The notes under the pieces: generated by a model
Databases searched by the model: none
Told to the model about the DNA's origin: nothing
Seen by the model: the letters and a program-made list of their open reading frames with translations, nothing else
Assembly (NCBI RefSeq): GCF_016863015.1
Contig: NZ_BOOB01000029.1
Span: 45,419-109,418 of the forward strand
Length of the DNA stretch: 64,000 nt
Source of the DNA: Microbispora amethystogenes
GTDB lineage: Bacteria > Actinomycetota > Actinomycetes > Streptosporangiales > Streptosporangiaceae
Direction: 5' to 3'
Translations under genes and position numbers: made by a program
Part shown: positions 37,938-48,848 of the stretch, in pieces
Position numbering within the stretch: position 1 is the stretch's first letter
How the letters are laid out: every line of letters begins with the position of its first letter

Positions 37938-40193
37938 ATGGATTTGGACCGGCTGGCGGGGGGCGCTCATCACGACCCCCATTCGATTCTCGGGGCCCAT
38001 CCCGGGCCCGACGGCGTCACGATCAGGGCTCTGCGGCCCTTCGCGGAGAAGGTCGAGGTGCTGGCCGACGGCTCGGCGCACGAGATGGCCCACACCGACT
38101 TCGGGGTGTTCGAGGTGACGCTGCCCGGCCTCGACAAGGTCCCGGACTACCGCCTGCGCATCACCTATCCCGACGCCCCGCCGTACGAGACGGACGATCC
38201 GTACCGCCACTGGCCGACGCTGGGCGAGCTCGACCTGCACCTGATCGGCGAGGGCAGGCACGAACGGCTCTGGGAGGTGCTCGGGGCGCGGGTGGTCCGC
38301 CACGAGGACGTGGACGGCACGGCGTTCTCGGTCTGGGCGCCGAACGCGCAGGGCGTGCGGGTGATCGGCGACTTCAACCACTGGAACGGCGGCGCCCACC
38401 CTATGCGCTCGCTCGGCGGGACCGGCGTGTGGGAGCTGTTCGTCCCGGAGATCGGCGAGGGCACGCGGTACAAGTTCCAGATCCTCGGCCTCGACGGGGT
38501 CTGGCGGGAGAAGGCCGACCCCATGGCCCGGCGCACCGAGATCCCGCCCGCGACCGCCAGCATCGTGGAGAAGCCGGCGTACGAGTGGCGTGACGAGGAG
38601 TGGATGGCCGCCCGCGCGTCGCGGGACGCCCTCGTCGAGCCGATGAGCACCTACGAGGTGCACCTCGGCTCCTGGCGGCCCGGCCTGTCCTACCGCGACC
38701 TCGCCCGCGAGCTGGTCGAGTACGTGACGGACATGGGGTTCACGCACGTGGAGTTCCTGCCGGTCGCCGAGCATCCGTTCGGCGGCTCGTGGGGCTACCA
38801 GGTGACGTCGTACTACGCCCCGACCTCGCGTTTCGGCTCCCCCGACGACTTCCGCCACCTCGTGGACGAGCTGCACCGGGCGGGCGTCGGCGTGATCGTC
38901 GACTGGGTGCCCGCGCACTTCCCGATGGACGAGTGGGCCCTTGCCCGCTTCGACGGCACGCCGCTCTACGAGCACGGCGACCCACGCCGCGGCACCCACC
39001 CCGACTGGGGCACGTACGTCTTCGACTTCGGCCGCAAGGAGGTGCGCAACTTCCTGGTGGCCAACGCGCTCTTCTGGCTGAAGGAGTTCCACGTCGACGG
39101 CCTGCGGGTGGACGCGGTGGCCTCGATGCTCTACCTCGACTACTCGCGCCGCGAGGGCGAGTGGACGCCCAACGAGTACGGCGGCAGGGAGAACCTCGAC
39201 GCGATCGAGTTCCTCAAGGAGATGAACGCGGTCGTCTACCGCGAGGAGCCCGGAATCGTGACGATCGCGGAGGAGTCGACGGCCTGGCCCGGCGTCTCGC
39301 GCCCGGCGTACCTCGGCGGTCTCGGATTCGGCTTCAAGTGGAACATGGGCTGGATGCACGACACGCTCAGCTACATGTCCCGGGAGCCCGTCTACCGGCA
39401 GTATCACCACCACCAGATGACGTTCTCCCTGATGTACGCCTTCTCGGAGAACTTCGTGCTGCCGCTCTCGCACGACGAGGTCGTCCACCTCAAGGGATCG
39501 CTGCTGGGCAAGATGCCCGGCGACGAGTGGCAGCGCTTCGCCAACCTGCGCGCGTTGTACGGCTTCATGTGGGCCCACCCCGGCAAGCAGCTGCTGTTCA
39601 TGGGCGGCGAGTTCGGCCAGGGCGCCGAATGGTCGGAGGCGGGCGGCCTCGACTGGTGGCTGCTCGACTTCGACTTCCACCAGGGCGTGCGGCGGCTGAT
39701 CAGGGACCTCAACCACGTCTACCGCGACTCGCCCGCGCTCTACTCCCGCGACAACACCCACGAGGGCTTCCGCTGGATCGACGCGGACGACGCCTCGGGC
39801 AACGTGCTGTCGTTCCTCCGGTACGGCGCGGACGGCTCGGTGCTGGCCTGCGTCGCCAACTTCTCCGGCGCGCCGCACGACGACTACCACCTGGGCCTGC
39901 CGACCCCGGGCCGGTGGGAGGAGATCCTCAACACCGACGCGTACGAGTACGCCGGCAGCGGGGTCGGCAACATGGGCTCCGTCGAGGCGGTGGAGACGCC
40001 GCGGCACGGCCTGCCCTGCTCGGCGCGGCTGCGCGTGCCGCCGCTCGGCGTGGTGTGGCTGCGGCCGGTGGAGACGCCGACCCCGGTGAGCGCCGAGATG
40101 GACGAGCAGACCGTGACGGCCCTGCCGGAGACGGAGCCGGAGCAGGCGGAGGCGGCGCTGGAGGAGCCGGAGGGCCTGGTCGCCGAGTCCTGA
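37938..40193 (+). CDS. glgB: 1,4-alpha-glucan branching enzyme GlgB
   Basis: Introduces alpha-1,6 branches into the GlgE product. A 751-residue GH13_9 enzyme with an N-terminal carbohydrate-binding domain, a CBM48 domain ([20 protein letters not shown]), the barrel with catalytic D392 ([10 protein letters not shown]) and E445 (IAEEST), and the C-terminal domain. The spacing of 53 equals that of E. coli D405/E458. The last ~35 residues are an acidic tail ([13 protein letters not shown]) not needed for the fold. ATG 37938 is chosen with GGGCAGG about 9 nt upstream; GTG 37902 is in frame. Last gene of the glgE operon. Confidence 0.96.
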   Translation: MDLDRLAGGAHHDPHSILGAHPGPDGVTIRALRPFAEKVEVLADGSAHEMAHTDFGVFEVTLPGLDKVPDYRLRITYPDAPPYETDDPYRHWPTLGELDLHLIGEGRHERLWEVLGARVVRHEDVDGTAFSVWAPNAQGVRVIGDFNHWNGGAHPMRSLGGTGVWELFVPEIGEGTRYKFQILGLDGVWREKADPMARRTEIPPATASIVEKPAYEWRDEEWMAARASRDALVEPMSTYEVHLGSWRPGLSYRDLARELVEYVTDMGFTHVEFLPVAEHPFGGSWGYQVTSYYAPTSRFGSPDDFRHLVDELHRAGVGVIVDWVPAHFPMDEWALARFDGTPLYEHGDPRRGTHPDWGTYVFDFGRKEVRNFLVANALFWLKEFHVDGLRVDAVASMLYLDYSRREGEWTPNEYGGRENLDAIEFLKEMNAVVYREEPGIVTIAEESTAWPGVSRPAYLGGLGFGFKWNMGWMHDTLSYMSREPVYRQYHHHQMTFSLMYAFSENFVLPLSHDEVVHLKGSLLGKMPGDEWQRFANLRALYGFMWAHPGKQLLFMGGEFGQGAEWSEAGGLDWWLLDFDFHQGVRRLIRDLNHVYRDSPALYSRDNTHEGFRWIDADDASGNVLSFLRYGADGSVLACVANFSGAPHDDYHLGLPTPGRWEEILNTDAYEYAGSGVGNMGSVEAVETPRHGLPCSARLRVPPLGVVWLRPVETPTPVSAEMDEQTVTALPETEPEQAEAALEEPEGLVAES

Positions 40194-40199
40194 CGCCGT

Positions 40200-41183
40200 T
40201 TACACGCTGACGACGACCTTCCCGCGCGCGTGCCCCTCCTCCACGTAGCGGACGGCCGCGGGGAGGTCGTCGAACGGGTAGACGCGGTCGACGACCGGGG
40301 TGAGGTCGCCCTGCTCGATCAGCGCGGCCAGCCTGACCAGCTTCGCCCGCTTCTCGCGGCATCGGGTCACGTCGGCGAGGACCACCCGCCTCGACGTGAA
40401 CGGCGACGTCGCGAGCGCCGCGATCGTGTGGCCGACGGGCTGCAGCCACCGTCCGGCCGGCCCGCCGACGAGAACGTGCGTCCCCCGGGGCCTGAGCACC
40501 CGCCGGCAGGCCGCCGCCGGCCGGGTGCCCGCGATGTCGAGCAGGAGGTCGTACCGCCGGGCGGTCCGGGTGAAGTCCGCTCTGCTGTAGTCGACGACCT
40601 CGCCCGCGCCGAGCGACCGGACCAGGTCCACGTTGCGGGGGCCGCAGACGCCGGTGACCTCGGCGCCGAACGCCCGGGCGAGCTGCACGGCGAAGGTGCC
40701 CACCCCGCCCGAGGCACCGTTCACGAGCACCTCGTGCCCCGGCCGGACCTGCCCTTCGTCCAGGGCCAGCAGCGCGGTGGCGGCCGCCAGCGGCACCGCC
40801 GCCGCCTGCTCGAACGACAGGTTCTCCGGTTTGCGGACCAGCTCGCTCTCCCGCACGCTGACGTACTCGGCGAAGCCGCCCCCGGTGACCATCGCGAACA
40901 CCTGGTCGCCGGGCCGGAACGCCGTGACGCCCGCACCGGTCGCCTCGACCTCCCCCGCGACGTCGGCGCCCAGAATGCCGATCCGCGGCCCGCGCGGGCC
41001 GAGCGTGCCGCCCATCAGGCGCGCGACGTACGGCTCGCCTCTCATGTGGTGCCAGTCGTACGGCTGGACGGAGGTGGCGCGGACCCGGACCAGCACCTCC
41101 CCGGGACCGGGCGCCGGCGTCGGGACGTCGCCGAGCTCCAGGACCTCGGGCGGGCCGTACGAGCGTAGGACGTAGGCCTTCAT
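40200..41183 (-). CDS. MDR-family NAD(P)H quinone reductase-like protein
   Basis: A 327-residue medium-chain dehydrogenase/reductase. It has the GroES-like N-terminal domain (MKAYVLRSYGPPEVLELGDV), GADVAGEVEATGAGV, and a Rossmann domain with the glycine motif VNGASGGVGTFAVQLARAFGA. Zinc-binding cysteines are absent, placing it with zinc-independent quinone oxidoreductases. ATG 41183 has GAGGAGA 6-7 nt upstream. It converges with glgB (6 bp between stops) and is transcribed from the intergenic region shared with the DUF2306 gene. Confidence 0.88.
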   Translation of the reverse strand: MKAYVLRSYGPPEVLELGDVPTPAPGPGEVLVRVRATSVQPYDWHHMRGEPYVARLMGGTLGPRGPRIGILGADVAGEVEATGAGVTAFRPGDQVFAMVTGGGFAEYVSVRESELVRKPENLSFEQAAAVPLAAATALLALDEGQVRPGHEVLVNGASGGVGTFAVQLARAFGAEVTGVCGPRNVDLVRSLGAGEVVDYSRADFTRTARRYDLLLDIAGTRPAAACRRVLRPRGTHVLVGGPAGRWLQPVGHTIAALATSPFTSRRVVLADVTRCREKRAKLVRLAALIEQGDLTPVVDRVYPFDDLPAAVRYVEEGHARGKVVVSV

Positions 41184-41210
41184 GGCATCTCTCCTCGTCG
41201 CCTCTGCGGC

Positions 41211-41240
41211 TGGCTGGGTGGTGGCTGGGTGGTGGCTGGG
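41211..41240. repeat. 11-bp tandem repeat in the divergent promoter gap
   Basis: Three copies of TGGCTGGGTGG (41211-41221, 41222-41232 and a partial copy to 41240), 28-57 bp before the start of the MDR gene. It may alter promoter spacing if copy number varies. The remaining part of the 41184-41372 gap shows nothing I can name. Confidence 0.7.
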
Positions 41241-41372
41241 AGAGCCAGCGTAGGAAGCGCCGCGCCCGGGACTCATCGGCCGAAAGTACGCCCGATCGGC
41301 AGCCGATGGACCGGTGCGGATCGAGCCGTTCCGCCGATGAACCGCCCCCGCCCCGCGTACGACGATCGGGCC

Positions 41373-42098
41373 ATGACAGAACTGACATCGGCAGACGTGA
41401 CATCGACGCGACGGTCCGTACCCCCGCGAGGTGGCCGGAGGAAAAGGGAGTGGCTGGTGCCGGCGGGGCTGATCGCGCTCAGCGCCGTGCCCGTGGTCGC
41501 CGGCGCGGCCCGGCTGTCCCAGCTCACCGGCGGCGGACCGGTCACCGCGGACAGCGCCCGGTATTTCGCGACGCCCTTCCCCGTGGTCGCGCACATCGTC
41601 GCCGTCACCCTGTTCAGCCTTCTCGGCGCCCTGCAGTTCGCCCCCGCGCTCCGCCGCCGCGCGCCGCGCTGGCACCGGGTCTCGGGACGGGTGCTGGTGC
41701 CCGCCGGGCTCGTCACGGCCCTGTCGGGCCTGTGGATGACGCTGTTCTACCCGCACATGCCGGACGACAGCGCCCTCCTGGTCGGCGTACGGCTGGCGGT
41801 GGGCGGCGGCATGATCGTGTCGATCGTGCTCGGCTTCACGGCGATCCGGCGGCGGGACGTCACCCGGCACCGCGCGTGGATGGCGCGCGGCTACGCGCTC
41901 GGCATGGGCGCGGGCACCCAGGCGCTGACCATCCTGCCCTGGGTCGTGGTGACCGGCGGGCAGCCCGGCCCGCTCCCCCGCGCGCTGCTCATGACCCTCG
42001 CGTGGGTGATCAACCTCGCCGTGGCCGAGTGGGCCGTCCGGCGCCGGCCCGGCGCCCGTAAGCCCGGCGCCCGCCGGCCCGCGCCCGTCAGCCCGTGA
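41373..42098 (+). CDS. DUF2306 membrane protein
   Basis: Function unknown; 241 residues. It has about six hydrophobic helices, the typical DUF2306 histidine-containing motifs (FPVVAHIVAVTLFSLLGALQ, RWHRVSGRVLVPAGLVTALSGLW and ITRHRAWMxRGY-like TRHRAWMARGYALG), and a short basic tail (RKPGARRPAP). The conserved histidines could bind haem or metal. ATG 41373 begins MTELTSADVTS. The stop lies inside the convergent response regulator gene (11-bp overlap). Confidence 0.8.
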   Translation: MTELTSADVTSTRRSVPPRGGRRKREWLVPAGLIALSAVPVVAGAARLSQLTGGGPVTADSARYFATPFPVVAHIVAVTLFSLLGALQFAPALRRRAPRWHRVSGRVLVPAGLVTALSGLWMTLFYPHMPDDSALLVGVRLAVGGGMIVSIVLGFTAIRRRDVTRHRAWMARGYALGMGAGTQALTILPWVVVTGGQPGPLPRALLMTLAWVINLAVAEWAVRRRPGARKPGARRPAPVSP

Positions 42099-42744
42099 CG
42101 CGGCCCGTCTGATAGGCCCACATGGCGATCTCGACGCGGTTGCGGGCGCCGAGCTTGGCCATCAGGCTGGCGACGTGTGTCTTGACCGTGCTCAGCGAGA
42201 TGTGCATCTCGTCGGCGATCTCGCTGTTGGTCCGCCCGCGCGCCACCGCGGCCAGGATCTCCTCCTCCCGGTAGGTCAGCGGCTCGACGAGCCGCGCCGC
42301 CGGTGCGGCGGGGCCGGACCGGGCGAAGGCTCCGAGCAGCCGCGCGGTGACGCTCGGGGCGATGAGCGCGTCCCCTCCGGCGGCGGCGTGCACGGCCTGG
42401 GAGAGCATCTCGGCGCCGGCGTTCTTGAGCAGGAACCCCCGGGCGCCGGCCCGCAGCGCGGCGTAGACGTACTCGTCCAGGTCGAACGTGGTGATGACCA
42501 CGACGGCGAGGGGGTCGGCGACCCCCGGCCCGGCGAGGCAGCGGGTCGCCTCGATGCCGTCGACGCCGGGCATGCGGATGTCGAACAGGCAGACGTCCGG
42601 GCGCAGGCGCCGCGCGAGCTCGACGGCCCGCCGCCCGTCGGCGGCCGTGCCGGCGACCTCGATGCCGGGCTGGGCGTCGAGGATCATCGCGAGCCCGGTG
42701 CGGACGATCTCCTGGTCGTCGGCGACCAGCACCCGGATGCTCAC
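42088..42744 (-). CDS. NarL/LuxR-family response regulator
   Basis: A 218-residue two-component regulator. The receiver domain has acidic residues ADD (9-10), the phospho-acceptor in CLFDIRMPG (D55), and a conserved lysine in FLLKNAG. The C-terminal LuxR-type helix-turn-helix (about residues 150-205) reads LTYREEEILAAVARGRTNSE and STVKTHVASLMAKLG. GTG 42744 overlaps the stop of the histidine kinase (GTGA), so the pair is translated together. Its target genes are unknown. Confidence 0.94.
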   Translation of the reverse strand: MSIRVLVADDQEIVRTGLAMILDAQPGIEVAGTAADGRRAVELARRLRPDVCLFDIRMPGVDGIEATRCLAGPGVADPLAVVVITTFDLDEYVYAALRAGARGFLLKNAGAEMLSQAVHAAAGGDALIAPSVTARLLGAFARSGPAAPAARLVEPLTYREEEILAAVARGRTNSEIADEMHISLSTVKTHVASLMAKLGARNRVEIAMWAYQTGRVTG

Positions 42745-43895
42745 GTCGCCACCCCGTTCCTGGGCAGCACCGCGGTGACGGTCCAGCCCCGGCCGGGGTC
42801 CGGGCCCGCCACGCAGGTGCCGCCGAGCAGGTCGGCGCGTTCGGCCATGCCGACGATGCCGTATCCCCCGCCGTGTCCTGCGGGGCCCGGCGGGCGGGCG
42901 GAGCCGCCGTCGCCGTCGTCGCTCACGCGCAGGCACACCGAAGGGCCGTCCCCGGCGACGTGCACCGCCACCCGGGTGGCGTGGCGGGCGTGCCGCAGCG
43001 CGTTCGTGACCGCCTCCTGGGCGATGCGGTAGACCGCCGCCTCGACCGACGGGGAGATGCCGCCGAGGTCACCGGAGATCTCGACCCCGACGGACGGGTG
43101 GTCCGGCCCGCCGGGCGCCGCGAGCCCCTCCAGGTCGGCGATCTGCCGTCCGGGGGTCAGGTCCGCCGGCTCGTCCCGGCGCAGGACACGGACCATGGCC
43201 CGCATCTCGTCGAGGGCGCGCGCCGCCTCGGCCTCGATCACCCGCAGCGCGTCGGTCGCGGCGTCCGGCCGCGACGCGGCCGTGGCGAGGCCCGCCTGCG
43301 CGCGGATCGCCATCGCCGAGACGTGGTGGGCGACGGTGTCGTGCAGTTCGCGCGCCAGTTGCTCGCGTTCGAGCAGCTTGACCTGGTCGAGCTCGCGGGC
43401 CCTCGCCCTGGCCCGGTAGCGGAACGCCCAGCCCAGCGTGGTCGTGGAGAGCACGACGGCGAACGGGCCGATCGCGTCGGCGAGCGCGGCGTGCTCGACG
43501 AGCACGGACAGGCCGGCCCCGGCGAGCATGACCGCGAGGCCGATCACGATCTCGCGGCCCGACCCCCACCGCAGCAGCGCGTACGGCAGGATCAGCAGGT
43601 AGGCCAGGGAGTACATGTCGAGCGTCGCGCCGTCCAGGGCGACCGGGACCAGGGTCGTGACGACGAAGCAGGCCGCCAGCGCCTCCAGGGGCCGGGTCCG
43701 GCGCCACAGCAGCGCGGGCGTCAGCCCCGCGGTGACGACCACCGAGAAGACCCGCCACGGCAGGTCCGGCCGCAGCACCCCCTCCAGCACCGCGAGCGGC
43801 ACCAGCACCACGACGAGCGCCCAGTCGCGCCACACCCGCCTGGGCGGGTCGGGGGGACGGGGCTCGTGCCAGACCGAGCGAACGAGACCGCTCAC
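42741..43895 (-). CDS. Sensor histidine kinase of the HisKA_3 class
   Basis: A 384-residue membrane kinase, partner of the regulator that follows. Residues 25-160 hold about five hydrophobic helices with short loops, so the input signal is probably membrane-borne. The dimerisation region contains ARELHDTVAHHVSAM with the phospho-histidine H185. The ATPase domain has AVYRIAQEAVTNALRHA (N box), SDDGDGG and GGGYGIVGMAERADLLGG. A typical NarX/DesK-type kinase. The start is GTG 43895; the chitinase is divergent, 179 bp away. Confidence 0.94.
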   Translation of the reverse strand: MSGLVRSVWHEPRPPDPPRRVWRDWALVVVLVPLAVLEGVLRPDLPWRVFSVVVTAGLTPALLWRRTRPLEALAACFVVTTLVPVALDGATLDMYSLAYLLILPYALLRWGSGREIVIGLAVMLAGAGLSVLVEHAALADAIGPFAVVLSTTTLGWAFRYRARARARELDQVKLLEREQLARELHDTVAHHVSAMAIRAQAGLATAASRPDAATDALRVIEAEAARALDEMRAMVRVLRRDEPADLTPGRQIADLEGLAAPGGPDHPSVGVEISGDLGGISPSVEAAVYRIAQEAVTNALRHARHATRVAVHVAGDGPSVCLRVSDDGDGGSARPPGPAGHGGGYGIVGMAERADLLGGTCVAGPDPGRGWTVTAVLPRNGVAT

Positions 43896-43991
43896 CGCAT
43901 CATCGTACGGGAGCCCGCGCCTTCGGGGCAGGTCGCGCGCGGGTGGGACCTTAGCGAGGAGTTAACCGGCGATTAACCGGCCGCAGGGGCG

Positions 43992-44045
43992 TTGACCCTC
44001 CGGCGATCGGTGCTTACGCTGCCAACTAATAGGAAACTTTCCTAT
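43992..44045 (+). promoter_or_regulatory. Chitinase promoter with a perfect palindromic operator at +1
   Basis: TTGACC (43992-43997) and TACGCT (44015-44020) are -35 and -10 boxes with 17-bp spacing. Transcription would begin near 44027. Directly after that comes ATAGGAAACTTTCCTAT (44029-44045), a perfect 17-bp palindrome around a central C. A repressor bound there would block initiation. I recall similar AGGAAA/TTTCCT palindromes upstream of secreted hydrolase genes in actinomycetes, but I cannot name the regulator. Confidence 0.75.
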
Positions 44046-44074
44046 CGTTTATCCCCCCAGACCGGGAGTTTCCG

Positions 44075-45619
<1,545 letters not shown>

Positions 45620-45635
45620 CCACTTCGCACCGATC

Positions 45636-45669
45636 GGGGCCTCCGCGTGCCACACTCACGCGGGGGCCC
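45636..45669 (+). terminator. Terminator after the chitinase
   Basis: Arms 45637-45649 and 45657-45669 pair over 13 positions (one G-U in RNA) around a 7-nt loop, 17 bp past the stop codon. Confidence 0.7.
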
Positions 45670-45716
45670 TGACCGTCGGGGCATACCGGCCAAAACCGTC
45701 GCTTATGGTGGCATTT

Positions 45717-47408
45717 ATGGACGCGTCGAGGACGATCGTTGAGACCGTGGCCAAGCTGCGGCAGCGCCGCACCGGGCCGCTGGTGCTGGAGCTGGACCTG
45801 ACCGAAGGGCTGTCCGAGGGACCGCCCGCCGACCCTGTCACCGCCCTGCTGTCGATGCGCAAGCCGCGCCTGGCGGAGGTGCTGTCGGGCCTGCGCCGCG
45901 CCCGCAAGGACCCCCGGGTCACCGCGCTCATCGTCAAGATCGGCGGGAACCCCCTGGGCCTGGGGATGGTGCAGGAACTGCGCGAAGCCGTCGTGAAGCT
46001 GCGCGCGGCGGGCAAGCCGACCGTCGCGTTCGCCGAGACCTTCGGGGAGTTCGGCGCCGGGACGGTTCCGTACTATCTGGCCAGCGCCTTCGAGCGGGTC
46101 TACCTCCAGCCCTCCGGCGACGTCGGCCTGACCGGGGTGGCGCTGGAGCAGCGCTTCCTGCGTGACGCGCTCGCGAGGGCCGGGGTGGAGTATCAGCTCG
46201 GCCAGCGGCACGAGTACAAGACCGCGGCCAACATGTTCACCCAGAACCACATGACGGACGCGCACCGCGAGTCGGCGGCCCGCATCGCCGAGTCGGTGAC
46301 CGAGCAGATCACCGCCGGCATCGCCGAGGCGCGCCGGCTCACCCCCGAGCGGGTGCGCGAGCTGATCGACCAGGGCCCGTTCATCGGCGCCGAGGCCGTC
46401 GAGGCCGGGCTCGTGGACGGGCTCAAGTACCGCGACGAGGTCTACGCGGAGACCGTCGAGGACGGCGCCCACCTGCTGTACGTGTCCCGGTACGCCAAGA
46501 GCGCGCTGTCCGGGAAGCTGCCGCACCCCGGCGCCGACACCGTGGCCCTGGTGCACGGCACCGGCATGATCCGCCTCGGGCGCAGCGGCAGGTCTCCCCT
46601 CGGCGGCGGAGGGGCCATGGGCTCCGACACCGTCTGCGCCGCCCTCCGCGCGGCCCGGCGGGACGACAAGGTCAAGGCCATCGTGTTCCGGGTGGACAGC
46701 CCCGGCGGCTCGTACGTCGCCTCCGACGCCATCTGGCGGGAGGTCGTGCTGGCCCGGGAGGCGGGCAAGCCGGTCATCGTGTCGATGGGCGACCTGGCCG
46801 CCTCCGGCGGCTACTTCGTGTCGATGGCCGCCGACGTGATCGTGGCCCAGCCGGGCACGCTGACCGGCTCGATCGGCGTGTTCGGCGGTAAGCCCGTCGT
46901 CGGTGAGCTGCTCGGCAAGCTCGGCGTGGCGACGGAGTCGGTCGCCGAGGGCGCCAACGCCGGGATGTTCTCGCCGACGACCGCGTTCTCCGAGACGCAG
47001 TGGGAGCGGGTCAACGCCTGGCTCGACCGCATCTACGACGACTTCGTCGGCAAGGTGGCCGACGGCCGCGGCCTGAGCAGGGAGCGGGCGCACGAGCTGG
47101 CCAAGGGCCGGGTGTGGACCGGCGCCGACGCCCGGGCGGCCGGCCTCGCCGACGAGCTCGGCGGCCTGGAGGACGCCCTCGCCATGGCCCGCCGCCGGGC
47201 CGGGCTCCCCACCGCCGCCCCGGTGCGGACCTATCCCCGCATGCACCCGCTGGAGCGGCTGCGGCCGGCGGAGTCCAGCGAGGACAGGTCGGCCGCCATC
47301 TCCCGGATCCGCCTGGAGGCGTGGGGACCGCTGGCCCGGCTCGCCGGGGAGCTCGGCCTCCCGGCGTACGGCCCGCTCGCGCTGCCGGGCTACTGGACCA
47401 TCCGGTAG
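45717..47408 (+). CDS. sppA: Signal peptide peptidase SppA (protease IV family)
   Basis: A two-domain serine protease of about 563 residues that degrades leftover signal peptides. The catalytic lysine lies in HEYKTAANMFT (K168 from ATG 45717) in the first domain and the nucleophile serine in GDLAASGGYFVS (S363) in the second, as in E. coli SppA. Unlike that enzyme no N-terminal membrane anchor is visible, so it may be cytosolic or peripheral. ATG 45717 is chosen because GGTGG lies 5 nt upstream; ATG 45705 has none. It overlaps the convergent flavin reductase gene by 19 bp. Confidence 0.93.
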   Translation: MDASRTIVETVAKLRQRRTGPLVLELDLTEGLSEGPPADPVTALLSMRKPRLAEVLSGLRRARKDPRVTALIVKIGGNPLGLGMVQELREAVVKLRAAGKPTVAFAETFGEFGAGTVPYYLASAFERVYLQPSGDVGLTGVALEQRFLRDALARAGVEYQLGQRHEYKTAANMFTQNHMTDAHRESAARIAESVTEQITAGIAEARRLTPERVRELIDQGPFIGAEAVEAGLVDGLKYRDEVYAETVEDGAHLLYVSRYAKSALSGKLPHPGADTVALVHGTGMIRLGRSGRSPLGGGGAMGSDTVCAALRAARRDDKVKAIVFRVDSPGGSYVASDAIWREVVLAREAGKPVIVSMGDLAASGGYFVSMAADVIVAQPGTLTGSIGVFGGKPVVGELLGKLGVATESVAEGANAGMFSPTTAFSETQWERVNAWLDRIYDDFVGKVADGRGLSRERAHELAKGRVWTGADARAAGLADELGGLEDALAMARRRAGLPTAAPVRTYPRMHPLERLRPAESSEDRSAAISRIRLEAWGPLARLAGELGLPAYGPLALPGYWTIR

Positions 47409-47881
47409 CGGGAGCGCAGCCGTACGAGCGGAGGCTTGGCGGCGTCGACGTAGTCGACGCCCAGCACCGCGCCGACGAACAGCGTGTGATCACCGGCCGG
47501 GACGACCTGCGTCGTCTCGGCCTCGATCGCCGCCACGCCGCCCTCCACCACCAGCGCCTCGCTGTGCTCGCCGCGGTGGTGGGCGGCCCCGGCCAGCAGG
47601 AGCCGCGCCCCCGGCCGCCCCGCGGCGGCGAAGCGGGAGGCGACCGCCTGCTGGCCGTCCGCGAGAAGGCTGGCGGCCCACCGGTCCCGGCGCAGGAGCA
47701 CCTCGGCGAGATATCCGGCCGAGTCGAGGCTGACCAGCACGAGCGGCGGATCGAGCGACACCGACATCAGGGTCGCGACCGTCGTGCCGAGGTCGTCACG
47801 GTCGTCCTTCACCGTCACCACGGCGACGCCCGCGGCGAGCTGCCGCATGGCCTCGGTGAACAGCCCCTGCACCGGACTCAC
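47390..47881 (-). CDS. Flavin reductase-like FMN-binding protein
   Basis: A 163-residue protein of the flavin reductase-like fold, which binds FMN/FAD and often supplies reduced flavin to a monooxygenase. Visible features: GVAVVTVKDDRDDLGTTVATLMSVSLDPPLVLVSL (strand pattern), SLLADGQQAVASRFA and DHTLFVGAVLGVDY near the C-terminus. No partner monooxygenase is nearby. It starts 11 bp after the end of the neighbouring SBP gene, which is upstream on the same strand, so readthrough from the ABC operon is possible. Confidence 0.88.
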   Translation of the reverse strand: MSPVQGLFTEAMRQLAAGVAVVTVKDDRDDLGTTVATLMSVSLDPPLVLVSLDSAGYLAEVLLRRDRWAASLLADGQQAVASRFAAAGRPGARLLLAGAAHHRGEHSEALVVEGGVAAIEAETTQVVPAGDHTLFVGAVLGVDYVDAAKPPLVRLRSRYRMVQ

Positions 47882-47892
47882 TCAGGACTCAC

Positions 47893-48810
47893 CTAGACGA
47901 GACCGTTCTGGGTCAGCCAGTCCTTGGCGACCGCCGGCGGGTCGTCCTTGTCGACGGCGATCCGCTTCATCAGCGAGACCAGCGTCTCGGTGTCCAGCTT
48001 GGCGGAGATCGCGTTGAGCGTGGAGACCACGGTCTCGTTCGCCTCGGCCTTGTGGACCAGGGGCGTCACGTTCTCCGAGCCGAAGGCGTTCTTGTTGTCC
48101 TGCAGCGGCACGAGGTCGTTCAGCACGATCTTGGGGTCGGTGGTGAACACGTTGCCCACCTGGACCGTGCCGCTCTTGATCGCGTCAGCCGTGGTGGCCC
48201 CGGTGGGCTTCCACTGCTTGAACTCCAGGCCGTAGACGCTCTTGAAGTTCTCCTCCTGGCGGTCCTTGAACTCCGGCGGGCCGCCGACCGTGAAGTCCTT
48301 GGAGACCTTCGCGAGGTCCTCGATCGTGGCGAGCTTGTACTTGTCGGCCGTCGCCTTGGTGACGGTGAGCGAGTTGTTGTCCTCGGCCGCGGCGGGCTCC
48401 AGGATCTCCAGCTCGGGCGGCAGCTTGGCCTTCAGCCCGGAGAGGATGTCGTCCTTGGTCCGCGCCGTGCTCGACTTGTCGATGAACGCCAGCAGCGACC
48501 CGGCATACTCCGGCAGGACGGTCAGGCCGCCGCTCTTGACCTGGTCGTAGACCACCTCGCGGCTGCCGATGTTGGGCTTCTCCTCGACCGTGACGCCCTT
48601 GGCCTTGAGTGCCTGGGCGTAGATCGAGGCGAGCAGGACGCTCTCGGGGAAGTCGAAGGAGCCGACGACCACCTTGGCGGCGGCCGCGCCGCCGGACCCG
48701 GAGGCCGCCGGGGCCGCGGTCGCGGTGGTGAGCGGGTCGGACCCCCCGCAGGCCGACAATGTGAGCGCCGTGGTCAGGGCGACCGCCGCGACGCCGAACA
48801 TACGCCTCAT
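47893..48810 (-). CDS. Osmoprotectant ABC transporter substrate-binding lipoprotein
   Basis: Binds glycine betaine, choline or a related quaternary amine outside the membrane. The 305-residue lipoprotein has a signal peptide ending in the lipobox LSAC (acylated C21), then a Ser/Gly/Ala linker and the OpuC/ProX-type fold: VVGSFDFPESVLLASIYAQAL, VLPEYAGSLLAF and FTTDPKIVLNDLVPLQD. It is the last gene of the operon. Length fits the family. Osmotic control is likely but no operator was found. Confidence 0.9.
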   Translation of the reverse strand: MRRMFGVAAVALTTALTLSACGGSDPLTTATAAPAASGSGGAAAAKVVVGSFDFPESVLLASIYAQALKAKGVTVEEKPNIGSREVVYDQVKSGGLTVLPEYAGSLLAFIDKSSTARTKDDILSGLKAKLPPELEILEPAAAEDNNSLTVTKATADKYKLATIEDLAKVSKDFTVGGPPEFKDRQEENFKSVYGLEFKQWKPTGATTADAIKSGTVQVGNVFTTDPKIVLNDLVPLQDNKNAFGSENVTPLVHKAEANETVVSTLNAISAKLDTETLVSLMKRIAVDKDDPPAVAKDWLTQNGLV

Positions 48811-48848
48811 AAGGAAAAACCCTTCATTTCTGGGAGATAATACGGAGA

